In this document: in pieces, positions 17,503-24,136 of the stretch | How positions within the stretch are numbered: the stretch's first letter is position 1 | Layout of the letters: every line of letters begins with the position of its first letter | Assembly (NCBI GenBank): GCA_963744115.1 | Contig: CAVUSI010000002.1 | Location: 372,001 to 436,000 of the forward strand | Source: Chersky-267 sp963744115 | GTDB taxonomy: Bacteria; Chloroflexota; Limnocylindria; Limnocylindrales; CSP1-4 | Direction: 5' to 3' | DNA length: 64,000 nucleotides | Notes under the pieces: generated by a model | The model's database searches: none | What the model saw: the letters and a program-made list of their open reading frames with translations, nothing else | What the model was told of the DNA's origin: nothing | Translations under genes and position numbers: made by a program

Positions 17503-17523
17503 TCAGCCCCGGCCGCGGCGACT
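17446..17523. repeat. 26-bp tandem repeat, three copies
   Basis: Units at 17446-17471, 17472-17497 and 17498-17523 begin CGGCGTC and share the CCGGCCGCG core. The first two differ at one position and the third is diverged. The array runs into the last codons of the DNA glycosylase gene on the minus strand, so it forms that gene's C-terminal arginine/glycine tail and its 3' flank. Confidence 0.75.
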
Positions 17524-18174
17524 CAGGTAGTCGTGCCAGAAGATCCGGGCAGCAACGGATCGCCACGGTCGCCAGGCCTCACCGAGTGCTGACATCGCTT
17601 CGGGACGGGGGCGTTCGGGGAGGCCCTTGACGTCCGCGACGGCCTGGGCGAGGGCGATGTCGCCGGTCGGCCACAGGTCGGGCCGTCGGAGTGCCATCAG
17701 CAGGTAGATCGTCGCCGTCCACGGCCCGATTCCGGGCAACGCGACCAGCGACCGCTGGGCTGCCTCGTCGTCCAGGCCGGCCAGCCCGTCCAGGTCGAGA
17801 CTGCCGTCGCAGATCGCGGTCGCCAGGGTCCGCCCGTAGCGGGTCTTCTGGCGGCTGAACCCGATCGTCAGGAGCTCCCCGTCGGAAAGCTCGAGGAAGC
17901 GCATGGGAGTGGGTGGGTCGGCGGTCAGTCGAAGCCGGTCGAAGGCTGCCTGAGCCGACGCCAGCGACACCTGCTGCTCGAGGATGATGTGGAGGAGGGT
18001 CGAGAACCCGGGCTCGCGGTCCGACAGCGGAGGCGGACCTTGACGCTCGACGATCCCGGCCAGGGCCGGGTCGCGCGCGGCGAGCTCCCCGACGGCCGAG
18101 GCCAGCGTCTCGGCATCGAGCGCCGTTGGCAGGCGGGCGGAGCCCGGGTGTGGCTTCTGCATCGTCGACATCAT
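17503..18174 (-). CDS. DNA-3-methyladenine glycosylase II-like (HhH-GPD)
   Basis: A 223-residue HhH-GPD base-excision glycosylase that removes alkylated purines. It shows the substrate-domain helix LLHIILEQQVSLASAQAAF, the helix-hairpin-helix SLVALPGIGPWTATIYLLMAL and the catalytic aspartate in WPTGDIALAQAV. The domain is shorter than E. coli AlkA (282) because the N-terminal TBP-like domain is absent, as in many AlkA-like proteins. The ATG at 18174 starts the conserved region; Met at 18171 and 18162 are alternatives. The 3' end lies in a tandem repeat. Confidence 0.85.
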   Translation of the reverse strand: MMSTMQKPHPGSARLPTALDAETLASAVGELAARDPALAGIVERQGPPPLSDREPGFSTLLHIILEQQVSLASAQAAFDRLRLTADPPTPMRFLELSDGELLTIGFSRQKTRYGRTLATAICDGSLDLDGLAGLDDEAAQRSLVALPGIGPWTATIYLLMALRRPDLWPTGDIALAQAVADVKGLPERPRPEAMSALGEAWRPWRSVAARIFWHDYLSRRGRG

Positions 18175-18253
18175 GCCGGACGAGCCGCGGATCGGAGGGA
18201 TGCCGGAGAGGGATCCGGGTCGAGCGACCGATGCCACTCGACCCGGTGCCGCG

Positions 18254-19165
18254 TCAGCGCTCGATCTTGATCGAGTCCACGATCGCCTTGAGCTCGGCCT
18301 CGTGCTGCGCCGACGTCCCTGCGTAGTCCGTGCTCTGGACGACGACCCGGACGCCGTCGACATCGAGGATCCAGAGGTGCCATCGCTGGCCCGGTCCCTG
18401 GGCGTAGACCCCGGGTTCCCAAGGCCGGTAGACGTCGCACCCGGAGATGTCTGCTGGTACCTGCAGGTCCATGTACTTCCCGGAGTACCCGGCCAGCGTG
18501 ACGTCGACCGGAGTCGTGGTGTCGAGGATCGGATGATTCGCGAGCGCACTGACAAACTCGTCGACGCTCGGCCCGACCGGGATGTCCGGGTTGGCGCCGT
18601 TTTGACAGGGGTCGGTGAGCAGCCAGGCCCCCCGGACGAAGAGCACGCCTGCCCCGTCGGGCGCGTCGTTCCCGGTGCTGGTCGGCGAGGCACCATCGGC
18701 AGACCCGTCCCAGCCGTCGGGGAGGGTGAACGTGACGTGAGTGGCGTCGTCTGTGATCGGGTCGATGCATCCAGCCTGAGGCGGCACGAAGCAGGCGTCA
18801 CTCCCGGACTGCGCGAACGGCGTGGACACATACGTACCGGCCGGCAGCGGGCCTTCCCGGAGAGCCACCGGCGACGCCGCCGGAGAGGGCGAGGGTGTCG
18901 GCGTCGGGCCCGGGCCTGCGACACCGCCGCTCCTCGGTAGCACGTTGATCCCGACGATCGCGATGACCACCACCGCGGCAGCCGCGATCGCGAGCTTCAG
19001 ATAGCCATTCATCTCTCTCAACCTCCACGCCGGCCAGCGGGACCGACGTTGTGGGGTCGCGGGGAGCTGGTCGAGCACGCGGTCGAGGACACGGTCCGGG
19101 ACCGACGTCACGCCCTCCTCCAGCCACGACCGAACGATGCGGGTGACGTCGCGATCGGTGGTCAT
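18254..19165 (-). CDS. Membrane-anchored putative anti-sigma factor
   Basis: A 303-residue protein with a cytoplasmic segment of about 52 residues, one membrane helix (LKLAIAAAAVVVIAIVGINVL), a P/T/S-rich linker and an external domain of about 200 residues with four to five cysteines. Its ATG overlaps the stop of the ECF sigma gene, the usual arrangement of a cognate anti-sigma factor. No zinc-binding HxxxCxxC motif is visible in the cytoplasmic part, so the assignment rests on topology and gene order. The external domain may sense or bind something at the cell surface. Confidence 0.65.
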   Translation of the reverse strand: MTTDRDVTRIVRSWLEEGVTSVPDRVLDRVLDQLPATPQRRSRWPAWRLREMNGYLKLAIAAAAVVVIAIVGINVLPRSGGVAGPGPTPTPSPSPAASPVALREGPLPAGTYVSTPFAQSGSDACFVPPQAGCIDPITDDATHVTFTLPDGWDGSADGASPTSTGNDAPDGAGVLFVRGAWLLTDPCQNGANPDIPVGPSVDEFVSALANHPILDTTTPVDVTLAGYSGKYMDLQVPADISGCDVYRPWEPGVYAQGPGQRWHLWILDVDGVRVVVQSTDYAGTSAQHEAELKAIVDSIKIER

Positions 19166-19710
19166 CGGGCAACCTCCCGTGCGACCGGCCGTGCGTCGGC
19201 TTCGAGAGCCGCTCGTAGGCCGCGCATCGCGTGATGCAGACGTGAGCGGACCGTCCCGATGGGGACGCCGAGGACCTCGGCTACCTCGTCGAGGGGCAGA
19301 TCGAGGTAGTGATGAAGGACCACCACGGCGCGGTGGTCGATGGACAATCGTCGGAAGCCACGCTCGAGCTGGTCGCGATCGACGACCGAGCTCAGGCCTT
19401 CGGCCGCCTCCGGCTCGTCAGCCGGCAGAAGCCGCAGGTGCGGTGTCCAGCGCCGCGTCCGGCGTCCCTCGGCGTAGCAGGCGCGCACGAGGAGCCGGTA
19501 CGACCAAGCATCGAATCGCGCCGGGTCGCGCAGCATGGGAAGGTCCCGCCAGATCGCGAGCAGCGCCTGCTGCGTCGCGTCCTCGGCGAGGTCGATGTCG
19601 CGCAGGATCCTGTGCGCCACCGCGTGGAGCCGGTCGCTCACGGCGACGGCGAGGCTCGCGAAGGCCTCCTCGTCTCCGTGTTGCGCCCGTCCGATGAGCT
19701 CGGTATCCAC
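19162..19710 (-). CDS. ECF-family RNA polymerase sigma factor
   Basis: A 182-residue sigma factor. Region 2 is RLHAVAHRILRDIDLAEDATQQALLAIWRD (given here in outline at about residues 28-57) and region 4 contains HHYLDLPLDEVAEVLGVPIG with the helix-turn-helix GTVRSRLHHAMRGLR. The start is GTG at 19710, with a purine-rich GGAAGGG immediately upstream. The gene overlaps a membrane-anchored protein by 4 bp, so it is probably held inactive by that partner until an envelope signal arrives. Its regulon cannot be read from the window. Confidence 0.92.
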   Translation of the reverse strand: MDTELIGRAQHGDEEAFASLAVAVSDRLHAVAHRILRDIDLAEDATQQALLAIWRDLPMLRDPARFDAWSYRLLVRACYAEGRRTRRWTPHLRLLPADEPEAAEGLSSVVDRDQLERGFRRLSIDHRAVVVLHHYLDLPLDEVAEVLGVPIGTVRSRLHHAMRGLRAALEADARPVAREVAR

Positions 19711-19847
19711 GTCCCTTCCACCCTGTCAGTGCCCGGTCGGTCCGGCCACTCACAAGGTATGTGCGCGGTCGAGGTCCGAATGACTCAATCTTCGGAGAGG
19801 AACCCGGGGACGGGGGCGACCCGCGACCGCGGCGCCTGCTCGCCGGG

Positions 19848-19853
19848 TACCAT
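19848..19853 (+). promoter_or_regulatory. Leaderless-type -10 element of the MBL hydrolase gene
   Basis: TACCAT ends 6 nt before the ATG at 19860, with no Shine-Dalgarno between. This places the transcript start at the start codon. Confidence 0.5.
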
Positions 19854-19859
19854 CCGCCG

Positions 19860-20589
19860 ATGGAGATCGCATCGGGCATCCGTCGGATCGGCGGCGGCCT
19901 CGTCAACTCGTACCTGATCGAGGAGTCCGGCTCGGTCACGATCATCGACGCCGGCGCGCCGTCCTACTGGGGCGACCTGCCGGCTGAGCTGGCCGCGATG
20001 GGTCGGTCGCTCGACGACGTCAAATCGGTGGTGCTCACCCACGGGCACAGTGACCACATCGGCTTTGCCGAGCGGATCCGCCGCGAGCGCCACGTCCCGA
20101 TCCGCGTCCATGAGGCCGACGCGCAGCTCGCCCGGGGCGAGGTCAAGAACCCGGCCAAGGGCACCGGCCCGCTCCGGCTGAGGCCACTCCTCGGGTTCAT
20201 CGCCTTCTCGATCCGGCACGGCATGCTGTCGATCCCGCGGATCGCCGAGGTCGCCACGTTCGGGGACAGCGCGACCCTCGATGTGCCCGGCTCACCGCGG
20301 GTCATCCTCCTGCCGGGTCACACACCCGGGAGTGCCGCCCTCCACGTCGTCGTCGCTCGACGCGCTGTTCGTCGGCGACGCGATGGCTACCCAGAGCGTC
20401 ACCACCGGGCAGTTGGGACCGCAGATCGCGCCGTTCTCGGCAGATGCCGGCCAGGTGGTCGAGTCGCTCGCTCGGCTCGACGGGCTCGAAGCCGGGCTCG
20501 TCCTTCCAGGGCACGGCCAGGTCTGGACGGGAGGCGTGGCCGAGGCGGTCCGCCTGATCCGTTCGCAGGCCGGTCCCGCGGCCGCTTGA
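19860..20589 (+). CDS. MBL-fold metallo-hydrolase (single-base frameshift)
   Basis: Two frames form one metallo-beta-lactamase-fold protein of about 242 residues. Part one begins MEIASGIRRIGGGLVNSYLI and contains the metal-binding THGHSDHIG motif and LLPGHTPGSAALHVV. Part two resumes as LDALFVGDAMATQS, supplying the bridging aspartate, and ends with the last metal histidine in LVLPGHGQ. One extra base lies in the GTCGTCGTCG run at about 20346-20354. All metal ligands are present once the frame is restored. Related to glyoxalase II/RNase Z-like hydrolases; substrate unknown. Confidence 0.82.
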
Positions 20590-20609
20590 CCCGAGCCCCT
20601 GGTCGGCCG

Positions 20610-21119
20610 ATGAGTGACGACAAGCGCGGCGACCCGACGGCCGATCCGGGCCCGCCGCCGGCCCTCGCCGGCGTCGAGGTCCCATACCGGGTCGTCCGGA
20701 CCGAGGCCGCGGGCAGCGCCGAAGAGAGCGCCGCGATGCAGGGGATCGAGCTGGGCTCGCTGCTTCGGACGATCGTCGTGCGCCGCGGGGCGGACGACTA
20801 CGTGTTCGTCCTTGTCCCTGCCGGCCGCCGGTTCGACTGGCCCAAGCTGCGATCCCACCTCGGCGTCAGCCGCCTGTCGCTGCCCGATGCCGACGAGGCG
20901 CTCGCGGTCACGGGCTACGTCCGCTACACGATCACCCCGTTCGGAGCCAGCCGCGCCTGGCCGGTCGTGGCCGACGCCTCGATCATGGATCGCGCGGTCG
21001 TCGCGATCGGGGCCGGCGTCCGCGGGGTGAGCGCGCACTTCGCCCCGGCCGACCTGGTCCGGGCGCTCCGCGCTGACGTCGCCGACGTGACGACGCCGGA
21101 GGCCGCGTCGCCGGGCTGA
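20610..21119 (+). CDS. YbaK/EbsC family aminoacyl-tRNA deacylase-like protein
   Basis: A 169-residue protein of the YbaK/ProX editing-domain family, which hydrolyses mischarged aminoacyl-tRNAs. Visible elements are the core lysine-equivalent region (SLLRTIVVRRGADDYVFVLVPAG), a GYVRYTITPFG segment in place of the usual GxxPP/GxxSPxG loop, and ADASIMDRAVVAIGAG. The ATG at 20610 follows the MBL gene by 20 bp. Members outside ProXp/YbaK have uncertain specificity. Confidence 0.78.
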   Translation: MSDDKRGDPTADPGPPPALAGVEVPYRVVRTEAAGSAEESAAMQGIELGSLLRTIVVRRGADDYVFVLVPAGRRFDWPKLRSHLGVSRLSLPDADEALAVTGYVRYTITPFGASRAWPVVADASIMDRAVVAIGAGVRGVSAHFAPADLVRALRADVADVTTPEAASPG

Positions 21120-21124
21120 GCCGG

Positions 21125-21130
21125 TACGAT
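21125..21130 (+). promoter_or_regulatory. Leaderless-type -10 element of the PPOX gene
   Basis: TACGAT ends exactly 6 nt before the ATG at 21137, with no ribosome-binding site. Confidence 0.5.
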
Positions 21131-21136
21131 TGCGAC

Positions 21137-21556
21137 ATGTCCGAGCTGCCCGCCTCCGTCCGCGCCTTCATCGCGACGGGGCCGATCGCCCACGTCGTGA
21201 CCCTCAACCGGGACGGCGACCCTGACGTCTCGGTCGCCTGGGTCGGCATCGAAGATGACGAGATCGTGATCGGCACGATGTCCGACCAGCGCAAGCTGCG
21301 CAACCTGCGGGCCGACCCGCGGATCGCGATGTCGTTCCAGGCGCCGGGCCGGGACGACTACGGGCTCGACCGATACCTCGTCCTCCGGGGGCGCGCCCGG
21401 GTCACCGAAGGGGGCGCTGCCGCGCTCCTCCAGCACCTGGCGAGGACCTACCTCGGCCCAGACGTGATCTTTCCCGGGATCCCGAACCCACCGCCGGGCT
21501 TCGTCATCCGGATGGCGGTCGAGAAGGTCTCCGGGAACGGGCCCTGGACCGGATAG
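21137..21556 (+). CDS. PPOX-class F420-dependent oxidoreductase
   Basis: A 139-residue split-barrel flavin/F420-binding protein of the pyridoxamine-phosphate-oxidase superfamily. It has the typical HVVTLNRDGDPDVSVAWVG start, KLRNLRADPRIAMSFQ cofactor-binding stretch and YLVLRGRARVTEGG. Such short proteins in high-GC bacteria reduce quinones, biliverdin-like tetrapyrroles or xenobiotics with F420H2. Together with the LLM protein it indicates that the host makes F420. Confidence 0.88.
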   Translation: MSELPASVRAFIATGPIAHVVTLNRDGDPDVSVAWVGIEDDEIVIGTMSDQRKLRNLRADPRIAMSFQAPGRDDYGLDRYLVLRGRARVTEGGAAALLQHLARTYLGPDVIFPGIPNPPPGFVIRMAVEKVSGNGPWTG

Positions 21557-21581
21557 GCCCCCGACGTCCGGACGCGTTCGC

Positions 21582-21587
21582 TAGGAT
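21582..21587 (+). promoter_or_regulatory. Leaderless-type -10 element of the DUF1304 gene
   Basis: TAGGAT ends 6 nt before the GTG at 21594, with no ribosome-binding site. Confidence 0.5.
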
Positions 21588-21593
21588 GCCCGG

Positions 21594-21971
21594 GTGAGCC
21601 CGGTCACCGAGGTCTTCGCGGTCGTCGCCGCGCTTCTCCACGTCTTCTTCTTCTACCTCGAGAGCCTCACCTTCACCCGCCCGGCCACGTGGCAGAGGTT
21701 CCACGTCCGATCGCAGGCGGACGCCGAGCTGCTCCGACCGATGGCGTTCAACCAGGGCTTCTACAACCTGTTCCTGGCCGCCGGTGCGATCGGTGGGGTG
21801 ATCGCCGCGAACACCGGCTATGTCGAGGCCGGTCGGGCGCTCGTCCTCCTCGCCTGCGGCTCGATGCTGCTGGCCGGCGTCGTGCTCATCGCGTCGGACC
21901 GGCGGTTCGTCCGGTCCGGGCTCATCCAGGCGGTGCCGCCCGCCATCGCGCTGCTGGGGCTGTTGCTGTAG
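21594..21971 (+). CDS. DUF1304 family membrane protein
   Basis: A 125-residue integral membrane protein with four predicted helices. The family hallmarks are present: the N-terminal AALLHVFFFYLESLTF and the central RPMAFNQGFYNLFLAAGA. The function of DUF1304 proteins is unknown. Translation starts at GTG 21594, fixed by the -10 element 6 nt upstream. The stop TAG abuts the conserved start of a GNAT domain in another frame. Confidence 0.88.
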   Translation: MSPVTEVFAVVAALLHVFFFYLESLTFTRPATWQRFHVRSQADAELLRPMAFNQGFYNLFLAAGAIGGVIAANTGYVEAGRALVLLACGSMLLAGVVLIASDRRFVRSGLIQAVPPAIALLGLLL

Positions 21972-22453
21972 ACCCGACGCTCGAGCTCCGCGAGGCCGTC
22001 GATGAGGATCTGCCGATCCTGTTCGAGCATCAGCGCGACCCGGGGGCCAACGAGATGGCCGCGTTCCCCGCCCGGGAGTGGGGCCCGTTCGTCGCCCATG
22101 CCGCCCGGATCCATGTCGACCCGACGGTGACCAACCGGACGATCGTCGTCGACGGCCACGTGGCCGGGAGCATCGTCTGCTGGCTCGAGGAGTCGGGCGA
22201 GCGCGACGTCGGCTACTGGCTCGGCCGGGAGTTCTGGGGCCGCGGGATCGCGACCCGCGCGCTGACCGCGTTCCTCGAGCTGGTGCCCCACCGACCGCTC
22301 CACGCGCGCGTCGCCAAGCACAACGCCGGGTCGCTCCGCGTCCTCGAGAAGTGCGGCTTCGTCATCGTCGGTGACGATCGTTGGCCGTCCGGGATCGGGC
22401 CCGACGACGTCGAGGAGTGGATCCTGCGGCTCGACCCCGCTCCCGACGGCTGA
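21971..22453 (+). CDS. GNAT family acetyltransferase, start codon unresolved
   Basis: The 161-codon conserved region begins DPTLELREAVDEDLPILF and contains GYWLGREFWGRGIATRAL (acetyl-CoA loop) and VAKHNAGSLRVLEKCGFV, so it is a complete RimJ/RimL-like GNAT domain. No ATG, GTG or TTG exists in frame near the start: the codon before DPT is GTA and the upstream extension is arginine-rich shadow overlapping DUF1304. Either a non-standard start is used in coupling with the DUF1304 stop, or a base error has removed the start. Substrate unknown. Confidence 0.75.
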   Translation, partial: DPTLELREAVDEDLPILFEHQRDPGANEMAAFPAREWGPFVAHAARIHVDPTVTNRTIVVDGHVAGSIVCWLEESGERDVGYWLGREFWGRGIATRALTAFLELVPHRPLHARVAKHNAGSLRVLEKCGFVIVGDDRWPSGIGPDDVEEWILRLDPAPDG

Positions 22454-22483
22454 GGGGTCTCCGGCGCCGATCGCCTGCCACGC

Positions 22484-22807
22484 TCAGGCCCGGATCAGCG
22501 TCTCGCCGCCGAACGCCATCCCGTCGGTGATCTGGAACGCGTCCGCCCGTTCGTTCCAGGCCTTGAACCGCGGGTCGTTGTCGTGGAGCGTGTGACCCTC
22601 GCCGGTCGCGAACACGGCCACGATCAGGTACTGGACGGCACCGTCCACCGGCCGCGACGAGATGTCCATCTTCGACAGCGACGCGCTCACCAGCACGCCC
22701 CGCCCGGTGAAGTCCTGCCAGATCGGAAGCTCGTGCTCACGGAACCCCGACTCGAATGCGGCCACCTGGCCGGCGTCCACGCTCAGCACGACCGCGATGG
22801 TCTCCAT
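22484..22807 (-). CDS. Small conserved protein, possible dimeric alpha-beta barrel
   Basis: A 107-residue protein with the pattern of ABM/EthD-like dimeric barrels: METIAVVLSVDAGQVAAFESGF, then YLIVAVFATGEGHTLHD and a final helix-turn with FKAWNERADAF. The start ATG is preceded by GAGGAGA at good spacing. No catalytic signature is recognised. Because these folds also include stress-induced and heme-degrading proteins, no function is assigned. Confidence 0.6.
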   Translation of the reverse strand: METIAVVLSVDAGQVAAFESGFREHELPIWQDFTGRGVLVSASLSKMDISSRPVDGAVQYLIVAVFATGEGHTLHDNDPRFKAWNERADAFQITDGMAFGGETLIRA

Positions 22808-22891
22808 CGGCGTCTCCTCGGCGAGGTCCGGTAGATCGCGAGCCTACGCCGATCCGATGCGCCGTCGGTGGGACCTGGTGACCCGCGGACC

Positions 22892-22921
22892 TTGCGGCGG
22901 TCCTCCGCGAGAGCGTAGGAT
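22892..22921 (+). promoter_or_regulatory. Promoter of the Tat-exported protein gene
   Basis: TTGCGG (22892-22897) and TAGGAT (22916-22921) with 18 bp between them, about 70 bp before the ATG at 22992. The same TTGCGG -35 variant occurs before the ABC ATPase gene at 61934. Confidence 0.45.
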
Positions 22922-22991
22922 CGCGGCGCCCGGCCGAGCCCGCCGCCCCTGACCATCTTCGTCATCGCCGGCGGGCATGGAGGGAACCTCG

Positions 22992-23846
22992 ATGGACAAG
23001 GTGCGCTCGCGCCGGGACGTCCTGGGCGCGGCTCTCGGCGGTGCCGCGGCGATCGCCGCCGCCGGGATCATCAGGCCGATCTCGGCGAACGCCGCATCCA
23101 CCGCGGTGCTGAGCGAGGTCGACAACCCCACGGCCGCCGAGACATCGATCACCAACAGCGACGGCAGCGATCAGGCGGTGGCGCTTCGGGGGACCGTGAC
23201 CGACATCGGTGTCGGGCTCGTCGGGGAGACCCAGCACGGGACCGGGGTCCTGGGCACGTCCGAGGGCGGTTCGACCGGGGTCGCCGGGTTCTCGGGCGAT
23301 CCGAACGGGTATCCGGGCGTGACCGGGAACGCCGCTGGCGTCTACGGCGTCGGGATCGCTCCGACCGCCGACCCGACCGCCCTCAATATCGGCGTGCTGG
23401 GCAGCGGCGACCTGGCCGGCATCTGGGGTGCCGGGCCGATCGGCGTCGTCGGGAATGGCGCGCCGGCCATCGTCGGCCTCGGCGACGGGCTCGGCCCACC
23501 CGGTCTCTTCGGGACCGCGGTGTACGCGTTCTCGGGCGCAGCCCCGCCGACGCCTCCCGACAACGTCGGGGTGTATGCCGGCGCGGACCCGACGGGGATC
23601 GCCCTGCAGGTCAACGGGCGCGTCAAGCTCAGCCGCAGCGGCCGGGCCGCCGTGTCGAAGGGCAAGTCCAGCCACGCCGTGACGGTCAGCGGGCTGACGA
23701 GCTCGAACCTCGTCATCGCCACGCTCCAGACCCATCGAACCGGGGTCTACGTCGCGGCCGCGGTGCCGACCACCGGGAGGTTCACGCTGTACCTCAACAA
23801 GGCCGTCACGGCGACCACATACTTCGCCTGGATGGTCCTGAATTGA
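22992..23846 (+). CDS. Tat-exported glycine-rich protein, unknown function
   Basis: A 284-residue secreted protein. The N-terminus has a twin-arginine signal (RSRRDVLGAALGGAAAIAAAG, counted from Asp2) ending near SANAAS. The mature part is rich in Gly, Val and Thr with repeated short GVxG phrases (GVLGTSEGGSTGVAGFSG, GVYGVG, GVLGSG, GVVGNG), suggesting a beta-helical or phage-tail-like fibre. The C-terminal 70 residues (VNGRVKLSRSGRA to the end) look like a separate all-beta domain. The ATG at 22992 follows GGAGGG by 8 bp; ATG 22977 is an upstream alternative. No function can be inferred beyond export of a folded protein. Confidence 0.75.
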   Translation: MDKVRSRRDVLGAALGGAAAIAAAGIIRPISANAASTAVLSEVDNPTAAETSITNSDGSDQAVALRGTVTDIGVGLVGETQHGTGVLGTSEGGSTGVAGFSGDPNGYPGVTGNAAGVYGVGIAPTADPTALNIGVLGSGDLAGIWGAGPIGVVGNGAPAIVGLGDGLGPPGLFGTAVYAFSGAAPPTPPDNVGVYAGADPTGIALQVNGRVKLSRSGRAAVSKGKSSHAVTVSGLTSSNLVIATLQTHRTGVYVAAAVPTTGRFTLYLNKAVTATTYFAWMVLN

Positions 23847-24086
23847 ACGGGATCGCCTGATGCCGAAGCCGATCGACCCGTTCCGGGCGGCGTTGGCGCG
23901 AAGGCGGGATGGTCCGGGTCATCCGCGCTCGATGAGTCGAGCGCGATGGCAGGCGGTCGTGGCGAGATCCAGGGTCGCCCAGGTCGGACCGCCCTCGGAC
24001 GGGAGCCCGACCGGACGAGCCTGGCGCGCCGTCGTCCGTCAGAGCCGGCTCGACCGATAGTCGAAGCCGGGTGACCGGGCAACGAG

Positions 24087-24113
24087 GAAGGCCGGGCTCG
24101 TCGCCCGGCCTTC
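24087..24113. terminator. Hairpin terminator downstream of nrdJ
   Basis: A perfect 11-bp stem, GAAGGCCGGGC / GCCCGGCCTTC, with a 5-nt loop lies 24 bp beyond the nrdJ stop. There is no U-run on either strand, so efficiency is uncertain. It also serves as a boundary for the plus-strand gene ending at 23846. The rest of 23847-24136 shows no convincing gene. Confidence 0.7.
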
Positions 24114-24136
24114 GTTCCCCCCGGAGTCGGTCCGCG

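Noticed and set aside
23860..24060. A 66-codon basic open frame downstream of the Tat protein
   Set aside because: No ribosome-binding site, no domain and arginine-rich composition typical of out-of-frame reading in GC-rich DNA.
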